Shown: positions 34,590-44,588, counted from the stretch's first letter. The stretch: DNA of 64,000 nucleotides from an uncultured Bacteroides sp. (GCF_958445495.1 NZ_CAUCSQ010000011.1:46497-110496), one strand, 5' to 3'. Made by a program: numbers and translations. The notes: generated by a model from the sequence alone, not told the origin.

Positions 34590-35637
34590 TCTTCTTTTCG
34601 TCAGAGAATATATTTAAATTCCATTCATCTCTCCATTTTATATTTATACTATTAGTTTGGATTTTAATGGGTAGCCATATATAAAGTCCTTCAATTGGCA
34701 TTTCCGGTTTCCATATATCGAACATGGCAATATAGGAATTTTTCTTTCCTTGTACAGGAATAATAAAGGATGATTGTCCCCCAAAAGTTTTTTCGGGGCC
34801 AAGTCCATTATATGGATTGACGCCATGACAGGGATTTGATTTTTCCGTATAGTCACCCGTTATTGATTTTGATGTGAATATGCGCGCGGCATTGGGCTTC
34901 CAACCGCTAGAGCCTGATCCCAGCAAATAGTAGGTACCTTTATGCTTGAAGATGGCAGGTGCTTCTGTTTCGTTAGTGATTCCCGTGACTACCTTGTACT
35001 TTCCCTGTGGGTAAGTATATTCCTTATTTAATTCACCTGCCACAAAAGCTTTATCAGGCTTGCGTACCGTGAAATGATATACTTTGCCATCATCATCTTT
35101 GTAGATACAAAAATCTCCTGAACCGTATGGAGAATCTGCTCCTAAAAACTTGTGACTGTATGTAAAGGGGCCTGTAGGAGAAATTGCCGCAGCGACTCCT
35201 AGATAACCGTATTTATAATCCTGTCCTTTGGGATAGAGTTTGAAATACATCATATATCTAGAAGTCGCCCTGTTGTATATTACTTTAGGGCGTTCGAGAA
35301 TACAGCCGTCAGCAATATCACTTTTTTCATTTTTATAGTCAACGGATAATACTATTCCTTTGTCTTCCCAATGATACAAATCAGTGGATGAATAACAATG
35401 TACACCACCATCTGCTTTTTCTTTCTCAGATTTATTGGGCAGTTTGTGCTCACCATACCAATAATAGATGCCATCTACATATATAATACCACCGCCGTGT
35501 GCATTAATAGTTTTTCCATTGTTATCGACCCACACTGTTCCGGGTTTGAAGCTTTTCTTTTTCTTGTTCTGTGCCTGTATAGTATTGGAGATGACACAAA
35601 TGCTCATCAGTGTGATAAGAAAATAGTAGCTTCTCAT
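34558..35637 (-). CDS. Glycoside hydrolase family 43 protein, exo-beta-1,3-galactanase-like group
   Basis: 359 residues from the ATG at 35637; a TTG three codons earlier is less likely. Signal peptide (MRSYYFLITLMSICVISNTIQAQ), then the five-bladed propeller. INAHGGGIIYVDGIYYWYGEHK lacks the usual N-terminal catalytic aspartate. LERPKVIYN, NETEAPAIF (likely general acid E) and FGGQSSFII (Gln at the base position) match the GH43 group typified by exo-beta-1,3-galactanases (subfamily 24), where glutamine serves as base. Subfamily 34 is an alternative. It sits 5 bases after the symporter gene and overlaps comF at its end. Periplasmic release of galactose or another monosaccharide is the likely role. 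Confidence 0.8.
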   Translation of the reverse strand: MRSYYFLITLMSICVISNTIQAQNKKKKSFKPGTVWVDNNGKTINAHGGGIIYVDGIYYWYGEHKLPNKSEKEKADGGVHCYSSTDLYHWEDKGIVLSVDYKNEKSDIADGCILERPKVIYNRATSRYMMYFKLYPKGQDYKYGYLGVAAAISPTGPFTYSHKFLGADSPYGSGDFCIYKDDDGKVYHFTVRKPDKAFVAGELNKEYTYPQGKYKVVTGITNETEAPAIFKHKGTYYLLGSGSSGWKPNAARIFTSKSITGDYTEKSNPCHGVNPYNGLGPEKTFGGQSSFIIPVQGKKNSYIAMFDIWKPEMPIEGLYIWLPIKIQTNSINIKWRDEWNLNIFSDEKKIIPPLPTSIY

Positions 35638-35642
35638 AATTC

Positions 35643-37322
35643 TCAATCTTTAGATATTGTTGGTTTGGACTTTCTTGTCATTAGTAATCCGAGCAGAGCA
35701 AAAACGACGCCAGTTGTGATGATAAGTTTTTGTCCGTTATCTGCCATACCACCCAATATCGCAATGCCAGCTCCGGAAGCGAAGATGCCATAACCGATTA
35801 CCCGTTTGCTGAAATTATTGCCCGCTTTCTCTGCCGATTCATTTTCTTCGATTTCTTTCAATTTCCGGGCATTGTTTTCTTTATTCCATATTAAGTAAGA
35901 TTGATACTTTTCCGATTCCTTGTTCTTTGCTTTATAATATATCTCAAAAATGGCCAGGCATAGGATTGGGAAAGTAACTCCAAGAATCATTTCCTCGGCA
36001 CGATTGAGGGAGAAACCCATTAGTGGAGTGATGAATTTGAATAAACCATTGATAGCCAAGCTTAATAAAGTAGTCGTGATGTTAGAAGTCGCAGTCTGTC
36101 TTTTAGAGAATAGTGTCCAAATGATAGGCAGATATAAAGGAACGCCTGTCAATGCCGCCAAGCTGATAACAACGTTTACAACTCCCCCCATTTTAGGAAT
36201 AAGCATGGCTATCAATATGCTGAATACTCCGAAGAGAATAGTCGAGATTCTTGCGACGTACATAAGGGTACGGTCGGAACTTTTTGGCCTTAGGTTTTTG
36301 AATATATCATTGGTGATGACTCCTGAAGCAATATTCAGCTTTGAATTCAGTGCACTGGTCGTTGCGAAAATCATGCCACCGATCATTAAGCCCAAAAGCC
36401 CGTTAGGAAGTACTTCCTTGCACATCATCAGATATGCGCCTTCTGCATCAAGTAATGAGAGCGAAGGGTCATATACTCTGTAAACCATTGGTGGAAGCAT
36501 CCATAGAACTGGACTGATTATGTATAGGGCTCCAAACAAATAACCTACTTTTTGGGAATCTTTTTGTGTTTTGACGCAGGTATATCGCTGCACATATGCC
36601 CAGTTTCCACCCAGGAATATAGTATTATAGATTCCAAAAGCTACCAGGAAGCCAAAAGTATATTCATCGTTCAGAAGATTATAGAATGTGTCGGGTACTT
36701 GCTCAATTAGTGCGGTAACTCCGTTAATTTTATCGAAAGATAAAGGAACTACGATGATAACCGCTGCTGTCAGAATAACGAATTGAAGTACGTCTGTGGA
36801 AATTACTGCCCATAATCCGCCTGCAGACACATACAAAATGCATAACCCTCCTAATAATAAAATGCAAGTATTTAAAGGCAGCCCGGTGGAAACCTCTAAT
36901 ATTTTGGCTACTGGATACAGGAAAGATGCTGTAAGAAACACAGAGATAAATAAGAACAGGTAGGTATATGTCTTCTGTGTGGACTTGCCTAATCTCTTAT
37001 GTATGTATTCTGCTGCTGTGAGTGCTCCTGTTTTATGCCATTTGGGCGCGATGAGTAATCCTACAATGAAACCGGCGATCGCCATTGTCCATTGGATAGT
37101 GATTGAAACCCAGCCCATAGAATAAGCGATAGAACCCCATACGACGAATGTGCCAGCAGAGAAAAATCCCATGAACAGTGAGAGGCCGCTCATGTACCAC
37201 GGCATGGTTCCGTTTGCGGCAAAGAAAGATTGCATACTTTTACCTTTTTGGGAGAAAGCCAATCCGACTAAAACAACTCCAAGGGAAAATAGTACGATAG
37301 TAATGATGTCGAGAGTAGTCAT
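35643..37322 (-). CDS. Sodium:solute symporter (SSS family)
   Basis: 559 residues from the ATG at 37322, 45 bases after a good promoter; the frame opens slightly earlier but inside the leader. It has about 13-14 membrane helices, e.g. LDIITIVLFSLGVVLVGLAF, ILLLGGLCILYVSAGGLWAVI and VVNVVISLAALTGVPLYLPIIW, with the family motif GGLWAVISTDVLQF. A long cytoplasmic loop with KNKESEKYQSYL lies near residues 460-510. It imports a sugar or sugar derivative with sodium, probably the GH43 product. It is co-transcribed with GH43 and divergent from a LacI-type gene. Confidence 0.92.
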   Translation of the reverse strand: MTTLDIITIVLFSLGVVLVGLAFSQKGKSMQSFFAANGTMPWYMSGLSLFMGFFSAGTFVVWGSIAYSMGWVSITIQWTMAIAGFIVGLLIAPKWHKTGALTAAEYIHKRLGKSTQKTYTYLFLFISVFLTASFLYPVAKILEVSTGLPLNTCILLLGGLCILYVSAGGLWAVISTDVLQFVILTAAVIIVVPLSFDKINGVTALIEQVPDTFYNLLNDEYTFGFLVAFGIYNTIFLGGNWAYVQRYTCVKTQKDSQKVGYLFGALYIISPVLWMLPPMVYRVYDPSLSLLDAEGAYLMMCKEVLPNGLLGLMIGGMIFATTSALNSKLNIASGVITNDIFKNLRPKSSDRTLMYVARISTILFGVFSILIAMLIPKMGGVVNVVISLAALTGVPLYLPIIWTLFSKRQTATSNITTTLLSLAINGLFKFITPLMGFSLNRAEEMILGVTFPILCLAIFEIYYKAKNKESEKYQSYLIWNKENNARKLKEIEENESAEKAGNNFSKRVIGYGIFASGAGIAILGGMADNGQKLIITTGVVFALLGLLMTRKSKPTISKD

Positions 37323-37373
37323 ATCAAATGATTTAGTTAACAAAACAGGTTTGAAAAACATCTAAGTTGACAG

Positions 37374-37405
37374 CAAATATATTTTTGATTCTACAGATAA
37401 ACAAA
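37374..37405 (-). promoter_or_regulatory. Promoter of the symporter/GH43 operon
   Basis: On the minus strand TTTG (37402-37405), 20 bases, then TATATTTG (37374-37381) form a consensus Bacteroides promoter with a leader of about 45 bases. Confidence 0.75.
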
Positions 37406-37425
37406 CAATTCGGAATATAAATCAT

Positions 37426-37451
37426 CGGGAACGTTTGCGGTAACGTTCCCG
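37426..37451. promoter_or_regulatory. LacI-type operator: perfect inverted repeat with two AACGTT boxes
   Basis: CGGGAACGTT and AACGTTCCCG are exact inverted repeats 6 bases apart. Each half also resembles a complete 12-base LacI-family box (GGnAACGTTnCC-like) with a central CG. It lies 20 bases upstream of the symporter promoter and 80 bases before the divergent LacI-type gene, so that regulator is the obvious ligand. Confidence 0.7.
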
Positions 37452-37533
37452 AAATTAAACTCTTGGAGTTTTAACATTCCAATTGCCGGAATTTGATTAT
37501 ATTCGGGAAATTTTTTAGAGTGAGTGACAGTCT

Positions 37534-38571
37534 ATGAGTAAACCAAGAGTGACTATCAAGGATTTAGCCAAGGAACTGAAGATTTCGACTTCTACTGTTT
37601 CCAGAGCTTTATGTGATAAATGGGATGTTAATCCAGAAACACGCAAAGCTGTTCTGGAGCTTGCAGAAAAATGGAATTATAAGCCGAATCCGATTTCTTT
37701 GAGTCTGAAACAAAGCCAGTCCATGTTTATCGGAGTGATTGTCCCTGAATTTGTCAATTCTTTCTTTTCTGAAGTAATTATGGGTATTCAGAGTGTGCTG
37801 AATCCTGAAGGATATCATGTGCTGATAATGCAATCTAATGAATCGCATGAGAATGAATTGCGGAATATGAAGGCGTTGGAAGCGCAGATGGTGGATGGTT
37901 TTCTGATTTCGGTTACCCAGGAATCGGAAAATACCAGTTACTTTTCTGACTTGATTTGGAATAATTTTCCTGTGGTTTTCTTCAATCGGATTTGTGCAGA
38001 GTTGAGTGCTCCCCATGTAGTTATTGATGATTATAAGTGGGCTTTTGCTGCAGTTGAACATTTGATACAGCAAGGGTGTAGGCGGATTGTTCATTTGGCA
38101 GGTTCTGAAGATTTGCTTATCGCGCAGAAACGCAAAAATGGATATATGGATGCCTTGCGAAAGTATGGCTTGCTGGTTGAAGAGTCTTTGATTATCGACT
38201 GCGGAATAATGATGGAGAAAGGAATCATGGCGGCTCATCAGATTCTTGAAATGGAAAAAATGCCAGATGGAATTTTTGCAGTGAACGATCCGGTGGCGAT
38301 AGGAGCGATGAAAACTCTTCAGAAAAACAAGATTAGAATTCCGGAGGATATAGCAGTAGTTGGTTTTTCCGAATCTAAGGAAGCATTTATTGTGGAACCT
38401 AATCTGACTAGTGTGGAACAACCTACTTTTGAAATGGGGCGGAATGCTGCACAATTATTATTGGATCAAATCAAGCATAATGTCAATAATGAGGATAAAA
38501 TGCTGTCGAAGTCGATTATTCTGGATGCAAAATTAAATATCAGGGAATCTTCTCTTAGAAGGACGAGTTGA
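37534..38571 (+). CDS. LacI-family transcriptional regulator of locus 2
   Basis: 345 residues. The helix-turn-helix (VTIKDLAKELKISTSTVSRAL) and hinge (YKPNPISLSLKQ) are followed by the sugar-sensing domain (FIGVIVPEFVNSFFSEVI, DGFLISVTQ, VVIDDYKWAF, VGFSE, LTSVEQPTFEMG). It is divergent from the symporter/GH43 genes and just upstream of the large SusC-led operon; it may control both. The operator candidate at 37426-37451 is in the shared upstream region. I could not find the same operator before the SusC promoter. The inducer is unknown. Confidence 0.93.
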   Translation: MSKPRVTIKDLAKELKISTSTVSRALCDKWDVNPETRKAVLELAEKWNYKPNPISLSLKQSQSMFIGVIVPEFVNSFFSEVIMGIQSVLNPEGYHVLIMQSNESHENELRNMKALEAQMVDGFLISVTQESENTSYFSDLIWNNFPVVFFNRICAELSAPHVVIDDYKWAFAAVEHLIQQGCRRIVHLAGSEDLLIAQKRKNGYMDALRKYGLLVEESLIIDCGIMMEKGIMAAHQILEMEKMPDGIFAVNDPVAIGAMKTLQKNKIRIPEDIAVVGFSESKEAFIVEPNLTSVEQPTFEMGRNAAQLLLDQIKHNVNNEDKMLSKSIILDAKLNIRESSLRRTS

Positions 38572-38600
38572 AACCTCGTTTTTTCAGATCGAATTATTTG

Positions 38601-38645
38601 CGGGACATAGCCTTTTTATATTAAAGAGGTATGTCCCGTTTTTCT
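38601..38645 (+). terminator. Terminator of the LacI-type gene
   Basis: CGGGACATA pairs with TATGTCCCG, with an inner CCTTT/AAAGAGG stem, and is followed by TTTTTCTTTTTC. It is a strong rho-independent terminator 30 bases after the stop codon. Confidence 0.88.
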
Positions 38646-38744
38646 TTTTCTTGTTTCTGAAAATAAATAAAAATACACTTTCCTTTGTTTATGGGCTTTC
38701 TAGTGAGTTCTGAAAGAGTGATTATGTTTTTTTCTTTAAATTTA

Positions 38745-38775
38745 TTTGGAGTTTAATAAATAATCGCTATGTTTG
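38745..38775 (+). promoter_or_regulatory. Promoter of the SusC-led operon (locus 2)
   Basis: TTTG at 38745-38748, 19 bases, then TATGTTTG at 38768-38775: consensus spacing. The predicted leader is about 85 bases before the SusC ATG at 38867. Confidence 0.72.
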
Positions 38776-38866
38776 CAAAATCTATCAGACCAGAATAGAC
38801 CAGTTATTAAGATTGAAAACTTAGATATACCATTTAAATTGTTAACGAGAAATTAAGTATTGCACC

Positions 38867-41800
38867 ATGAAGAACGCAGTTATTTCAAAAGCGAAGTGGT
38901 ACATTAGATGCTGTAGTCTTGTGTATTTATCTATTTCCTTTTCTTCTGTAGTACATTCAGCAGAAGATGTTTCAAAAATGAACAGTGTAGCGATTGCTCA
39001 ACAGGCAAAAACGCGAACAGTAGTTGGCTCGGTGATTGATTTTGAAACAGGAGAACCTATTATTGGGGCTTCTGTGGCGGTCATTGGGAAAAGTATTGGT
39101 ACAATTAGTGATTTGGATGGAAACTTTTCTGTTCGAGTAGATGGGGATAACGTAAAATTAGAGGTTTCTTTTATTGGGTATAAAAAGCAGACAGTTACGG
39201 TTGGAGAGAATGCGAAAAAACTAACAGTTCGTTTACAAGCTGTTTCTGAGTTGTTGGATGAGGTGGTGGTAGTCGGTTACGGTAGTACCAAACGCAAAGA
39301 TTTGACAGGAGCAATTTCTAAACCGAATATACAAGATATGCAAAAGGCACCGGTTTCTAATTTTGAAGAGACTCTTGCAGGACGTGTTGCCGGTGTACAG
39401 GTTGTTTCGTCAGATGGACAGCCTGGTAGTGATTTGCAGATTGTCATTCGTGGAAATAACTCAGTGACTCAGGATAACTCTCCGCTGTATGTAGTAGACG
39501 GTTTCCCGTTGGAATCTTCTGTCGGTAATACACTCAACCCTGAAGAAATAGAGTCTATGGAAGTGCTGAAGGATGCTTCTGCTACGGCTATTTATGGAGC
39601 CAGAGGTGCCAATGGTGTTATTTTGATAACAACAAAGAAAGGTAAGATCAGCGCTCCCGTAGTAACGTATAATGGTTGGGTGGGAGTACAGCAGATTATT
39701 AAGACACAGGATGTTTTGAGCCCTTATGAATTTGTACGCTATCAATTGGAACAGGATTATAATGTTTATAGTAAAGTTTATTTGAATGATGAACGGACAT
39801 TGGACTATTATAAAGATGTAAAGGGAGTGGACTGGCAGGACTTAGTGTTTAGAGATGCGTTGGTGCATAACCACAATATTGCAGTAAGAGGTGGTAATGA
39901 GAAAACGAGATATGCTATATCCGGTTCCTTAATGGATCAGAAAGGTATTGTCCTCAATAGTGGCTACAAGAAATACCAGGGACGAATTGTACTCGATCAG
40001 ATTGTGAACAAAAAGTTAAAGGTAGGTATAAATGCTAACTATACTTATACCAAGAAATATGGTACGGTGGTTGCCGAGTCACAAAGCAGCCCAACAGCGA
40101 GTTTGATGTATAGTGTATGGGGGTATCGTCCGGTGTCGGGAGTTGATGGCGATGACTTGTTGAATGATTTGTTTGATACGACTACTGATCCGTCAAGAGA
40201 TTATCGTATCAATCCTCTAATGGCAGTTGAAAATGAATATAATCCGTTGCATACTTATAATTTTATCGGGAATGCTTATTTTGAATATAAGATATTAGAC
40301 AACCTAACTCTTAGGGTTACAGGCGGGTATAATAAGATTAATCAGAGAAGGGAAGTATTTTACAATTCAAAATCCCGTGGTGGTCATCCCTATACGAATA
40401 ATAAAGTAAATGGGTGGATTACCAATATTGAAAGGACAAACTTTTTGAATGAAAATACGCTAACTTATAATGTGAAACTTAAAAAAGGACATGCTTTGAA
40501 ATTATTGGGTGGTTTCACCATACAAGATGCGAATATGTTCTCTAGTGAGATTAAAGCGATCAATGTGCCTAATGAATCACTAGGTATTGCAGGACTAGAT
40601 GAAGGAGAAATAACCTCCGCACCTATTGTGGATTCTTCCAATGGGCTTGTGTCATACTTAGGGCGTGTAGATTATAATTATAAATCCAGATATTTGTTAA
40701 CTGCTTCTTTCCGTGCTGACGGATCTTCTAAATTTGCAAAAGAAAACCGTTGGGCATATTTTCCATCGGCTTCTGTGGCTTGGGGGTTCGGAGAGGAAAA
40801 ATTTATGAAAAATTTCAAGTGGCTAAGCAATGGCAAATTGAGAGTCGGTATAGGTTCGACAGGTAATAACCGGGTAACTGATTATGCAGCTTTGACTTCC
40901 TTGATGATTACTCCGGATTCTGGATATAGTACTGGTAATATTCCGGGTAAGGGAGTTGTACCGAAGACTTTGGGTAACCCGACTCTTAAATGGGAGACAA
41001 CTGTTCAGACGAATGTAGGATTGGATTTATCTTTCTTAAATAGTCGGATCTCTTTAACTGCCGATTATTATTATAAAGAAACGAAGGACTTGTTGTTGAA
41101 TGCAACTTTAGCTCCGAGTATGGGTTTCCTGAGTGCATATAAGAATGTGGGGAGAGTGTCGAATTCTGGGATTGAACTGACTCTTGATACAAGAAATATG
41201 CAGACTAAAAATTTTTCATGGACTTCCAGTTTCAATATTTCATTTAACCGTAATAAAGTATTAGCATTGAATGATGACGAACCGAGTTTGGCAACTCGAG
41301 TTACTTGGGGAAATTTTAATAATGCATATCCTTATATTGCTATTCCGGGACATCCTATTGCTATGTTTTATGGATATATATTTGACGGTGTTTATCAGTA
41401 TACGGATTTTGATGAAGCAGGTGGTAAATATACATTGAAAGCAGGAGTTCCCAACAATGGCAACGCTCGTGAAAGTATTCAGCCAGGCGACATTAAATTC
41501 AGGGATATAAATCATGACGGAATAGTGGATAACTATGATTTGACGATTATCGGTAACCCGAATCCAAAACATATCGGTGGATTTAATAATAATTTCCAAT
41601 ACAAGAATTTCGATATGAATATTTTCTTCCAATGGAGTTATGGAGGGGATGTACTGAATGCTAACCGTATCGAGTTTGAAGGTGGAGAGCCTACTGCACG
41701 TACCTCGCTCAATATGTTTGCTTCTTTTGCAGACAGATGGACACCGGAGAACCAGACGAATAGTTTGTATAGGGTAGGAGGACAGGGACCTGCGGTTTAT

Positions 41801-42064
41801 TCATCGCGTACTATTGAGGACGGTTCGTTCCTACGGCTGAAAACAATTGCATTGGGATATAGGCTTCCGAGTTCATGGTTGAAGAAGATCAATGTAAAAT
41901 CATTGAGAGTATATGCTTCTGCACAAAATTTGATAACATGGACCAAATATTCTGGACTCGATCCGGAGGTGTCTACTCGTCCAAGTGCGTTGACGCCTTC
42001 TTTTGATTGGTCTCCGTATCCAAGGCCAAGGACTCTGACTTTGGGTGTTGATATTTCATTTTAA
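38867..42064 (+). CDS. SusC-like TonB-dependent outer-membrane transporter (locus 2)
   Basis: 1065 residues. The signal peptide ends near VVHSA. A carboxypeptidase-regulatory-like domain (VVGSVIDFETGEPIIGASVAVIG, about 51-125) is followed by the plug (LDEVVVVGYGSTKRKDLTGA, LQIVIRGNNSVTQDNSPLYVVDG, YGARGANGVILITTKKG) and a 22-strand barrel ending PRPRTLTLGVDISF. The extended loops contain YGYIFDGVYQYTDFDEAG and a calcium-like DINHDGIVDNYDLTIIG segment common in this family. It imports oligosaccharides with the SusD encoded 21 bases downstream. First gene of an eight-gene operon. Confidence 0.96.
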   Translation: MKNAVISKAKWYIRCCSLVYLSISFSSVVHSAEDVSKMNSVAIAQQAKTRTVVGSVIDFETGEPIIGASVAVIGKSIGTISDLDGNFSVRVDGDNVKLEVSFIGYKKQTVTVGENAKKLTVRLQAVSELLDEVVVVGYGSTKRKDLTGAISKPNIQDMQKAPVSNFEETLAGRVAGVQVVSSDGQPGSDLQIVIRGNNSVTQDNSPLYVVDGFPLESSVGNTLNPEEIESMEVLKDASATAIYGARGANGVILITTKKGKISAPVVTYNGWVGVQQIIKTQDVLSPYEFVRYQLEQDYNVYSKVYLNDERTLDYYKDVKGVDWQDLVFRDALVHNHNIAVRGGNEKTRYAISGSLMDQKGIVLNSGYKKYQGRIVLDQIVNKKLKVGINANYTYTKKYGTVVAESQSSPTASLMYSVWGYRPVSGVDGDDLLNDLFDTTTDPSRDYRINPLMAVENEYNPLHTYNFIGNAYFEYKILDNLTLRVTGGYNKINQRREVFYNSKSRGGHPYTNNKVNGWITNIERTNFLNENTLTYNVKLKKGHALKLLGGFTIQDANMFSSEIKAINVPNESLGIAGLDEGEITSAPIVDSSNGLVSYLGRVDYNYKSRYLLTASFRADGSSKFAKENRWAYFPSASVAWGFGEEKFMKNFKWLSNGKLRVGIGSTGNNRVTDYAALTSLMITPDSGYSTGNIPGKGVVPKTLGNPTLKWETTVQTNVGLDLSFLNSRISLTADYYYKETKDLLLNATLAPSMGFLSAYKNVGRVSNSGIELTLDTRNMQTKNFSWTSSFNISFNRNKVLALNDDEPSLATRVTWGNFNNAYPYIAIPGHPIAMFYGYIFDGVYQYTDFDEAGGKYTLKAGVPNNGNARESIQPGDIKFRDINHDGIVDNYDLTIIGNPNPKHIGGFNNNFQYKNFDMNIFFQWSYGGDVLNANRIEFEGGEPTARTSLNMFASFADRWTPENQTNSLYRVGGQGPAVYSSRTIEDGSFLRLKTIALGYRLPSSWLKKINVKSLRVYASAQNLITWTKYSGLDPEVSTRPSALTPSFDWSPYPRPRTLTLGVDISF

Positions 42065-42085
42065 ACCTTTTATATTCAATTATAT

Positions 42086-43657
42086 ATGAAACGCTATATT
42101 AATATATTACTGATGGCAATATGCTTGTTGGCAACTTCATGCTCCAGTATATTGGATAAAGAACCGGATTTTGTTTCTCCTGATTATTATTATAATACGG
42201 AAGAAGAATTGACCCAGGCGTTGAACGGTGTATATAACCGCTTGATTGATACGAATGGTAGGATGTACAGTAAAGCTCTTTTTAGTTACTTCTCTCTTAG
42301 TGACGAATCATTCTACAAGAATATCAGTATCAATAATATTCGTGTAATGGTGATGGATGCTGCCGACTTGGATATTGGGCGTTTTTGGGAAGTGTTGTAT
42401 GAAGGTGTGAATAGGGCCAACTATTTATTGAAAAACCTTGAAAATAAGGAGCTTGATACGGATACTAAAAAAGCGATAAAAGGGGAGGCTTTATTTCTGC
42501 GAGGATATTATTATTTCATTTTGACTTCATTTTTTGGTGAAGTACCTTTGAAATTGACTCCGACTGAATCACCGAATGACAAATATTTGGCTAAGTCTCC
42601 ACTGGCGGATATTTATGCTCAGATTGTGCAGGATATGAAGGATGCGGAAGGATTAGTACTGGATATTGATGCATTCAGTCATAATGAACGAATCTCAAAG
42701 ACGGGTGTCCAGGCCATTTTGGCAAGGGTATTTCTTAAGATGGCAGGTGAACCGCTGAAAGATGAGACACGCTATGAAGATGCACTGGAATATGCTAATA
42801 AGGTAATTGCTTCTACAAAACATGGATTGAATGAAGATTATTCCCAAATATTTATAAATCATTCGAAAGACATTAACGAAAGTAAGGAGTGCATTTGGGA
42901 AATAGGTATGTATGGAAATAAGATCGGTACTGTTGACCAAGCTGGTTCTGTTGGAATTGAAAACGGTATTTTATGTCGTGACCAAGAATTGGGGTATTCC
43001 GGTGGTGCTATCCAGATTACAGCCAAACTTTATAATGCATTTGATCCGAAAGATTTACGTAGAGACTGGTGTATAGCTCCTTATTATTATGAAGTAAACG
43101 CATCAACAGGCAAGACTGAAAAGAAGGTATTTACAAGTGCTCAAATCTATAACCGAAATCCAGGAAAATGGAGAAGAGAATATGAAACAGGTAAGAAGGC
43201 TCAGTATTATAACTCGACGAATTTTCCTATTATCCGTTATAGTGATGTTTTGTTGATGAAGGCGGAAGCAGAGAATGCAGTTAATGGCGGACCCAATGAT
43301 GATGCTTATGATGCAATCAACCAGGTGAGAAGAAGAGCTTATGGAAGACCACTTCATACACCGGATGACGAATGTGACATATCTAAAGATAAAGATGAAG
43401 TGGAATTCTTGCAAATAATCCAGAACGAGAGATTTAGAGAGTTCTGTTTTGAGGGAATGCGTAAACTTGATTTGATTCGTTGGGGAATTTATGTCCAGAC
43501 GATGAATACACATGGTGCTAATATGGCCTCTAGTGCAGGAAGTTTTGCTTATGGTGGCAATGCAGGTAAGAATACTACTTCTAGAAATGTGCTGTTTCCT
43601 ATTCCGAATACAGAAATAACAGTAAATAAACTAATGACTCAGAATGAGGGTTGGTAA
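42086..43657 (+). CDS. SusD-like surface glycan-binding lipoprotein (locus 2)
   Basis: 523 residues with lipobox Cys19 (LATSC) followed by SSILDKEPDF. The SusD/RagB fold shows YYNTEEELTQALNGVYNRL, IKGEALFLRGYYYFILTSFFGEVPL, the C-terminal IIRYSDVLLMKAEAENAV and ERFREFCFEGMRKLDLIRWG. It is the surface lid and ligand-binding partner of the preceding SusC and sits in the same transcript. The ligand is unknown. Confidence 0.95.
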   Translation: MKRYINILLMAICLLATSCSSILDKEPDFVSPDYYYNTEEELTQALNGVYNRLIDTNGRMYSKALFSYFSLSDESFYKNISINNIRVMVMDAADLDIGRFWEVLYEGVNRANYLLKNLENKELDTDTKKAIKGEALFLRGYYYFILTSFFGEVPLKLTPTESPNDKYLAKSPLADIYAQIVQDMKDAEGLVLDIDAFSHNERISKTGVQAILARVFLKMAGEPLKDETRYEDALEYANKVIASTKHGLNEDYSQIFINHSKDINESKECIWEIGMYGNKIGTVDQAGSVGIENGILCRDQELGYSGGAIQITAKLYNAFDPKDLRRDWCIAPYYYEVNASTGKTEKKVFTSAQIYNRNPGKWRREYETGKKAQYYNSTNFPIIRYSDVLLMKAEAENAVNGGPNDDAYDAINQVRRRAYGRPLHTPDDECDISKDKDEVEFLQIIQNERFREFCFEGMRKLDLIRWGIYVQTMNTHGANMASSAGSFAYGGNAGKNTTSRNVLFPIPNTEITVNKLMTQNEGW

Positions 43658-43682
43658 TCGATTTTGCATATCTAAATAATAA

Positions 43683-44579
43683 ATGATGAATATGAGAAAT
43701 ATTATATTATACAGTAGTTTGTTACTCATTGGATTTGCTTCATGCATGGATGATGATGCACCTAGTGCGGCACTGAACGTTTCACTGGATAAAGTGGAAT
43801 ATAGAGTGGGAGAAACTGTTACTTTTAAATTTGATGGTAATCCTGATAACATAGTATTCTATTCGGGAGAGAATGGGCATAATTATGCGATGAAGGATAG
43901 ATTGTATGCTGATAATGATTTAATGGTAGATTTTGTATTATATACAGATCAGGTTACAGCCGTACATCCTAACTTTCAGGTTAAGGTGTCTAATGATTTT
44001 AATGGAATATATGATGTGGAGAATGTGAATGCTGCTACTTGGGTGGATATTTCGGATCAATATACGTTTCCTACTACGGTAAAACTGAATACATCCTCCG
44101 GTATTCAGAACTTGAAATCTTATGCTGGGGAGCGTGATGATGCGAAGCTGTACATTGCTTTTCGCTATTTTGACTTGGGGGAACCACAAACAAATAGATG
44201 GGTGGTGAGAAGTATTAATGTGGATAAGATCTCTCCTGAGGGAGTAAAAACGGGTTTGGCTGTAATGTCTACTGCTGGTTGGCGGGAAGTCAGCATATCC
44301 GGCGCACCGACTGTTTGGAGTATTTCGACTGCACAACTGTTGTCGGCAGGAAAGAAGGGGCAGGAAAATGATGATTGGGTGATAACAAAAGGATTTGATG
44401 TGAAAACTTCAGTACCTGATACGGGAGTAGCATTAAAGAATATTAGTACTAAGATGAACGAATATCAATATGTATATACAAAACCGGGTACATATAAAGC
44501 TGTATTTGCGACTTCTTCGGAATGGTATAGCGGCACTAAACGTTCGTTGACAGAAGTGATTGTTGAAGTAAAAGAATAA
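43683..44579 (+). CDS. DUF5017-like surface lipoprotein, likely glycan-binding
   Basis: 298 residues. Lipobox Cys21 (GFASC) followed by MDDDAP, an acidic surface-export signal. The N-terminal part (about 30-115) resembles a PKD/Ig-like domain (VEYRVGETVTFKFDGNPDNIVFYSGE). The rest (ATWVDISDQYTF, LYIAFRYFDLGEPQTNRWVVRSI) matches the DUF5017/galactose-binding-like proteins found after SusD in many loci. It probably binds glycan at the surface beside SusC/D. An ATG one codon downstream is an equal start. There are 25 bases after SusD and 9 before the next gene. Confidence 0.78.
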   Translation: MMNMRNIILYSSLLLIGFASCMDDDAPSAALNVSLDKVEYRVGETVTFKFDGNPDNIVFYSGENGHNYAMKDRLYADNDLMVDFVLYTDQVTAVHPNFQVKVSNDFNGIYDVENVNAATWVDISDQYTFPTTVKLNTSSGIQNLKSYAGERDDAKLYIAFRYFDLGEPQTNRWVVRSINVDKISPEGVKTGLAVMSTAGWREVSISGAPTVWSISTAQLLSAGKKGQENDDWVITKGFDVKTSVPDTGVALKNISTKMNEYQYVYTKPGTYKAVFATSSEWYSGTKRSLTEVIVEVKE

Positions 44580-44588
44580 CTGATAAAA

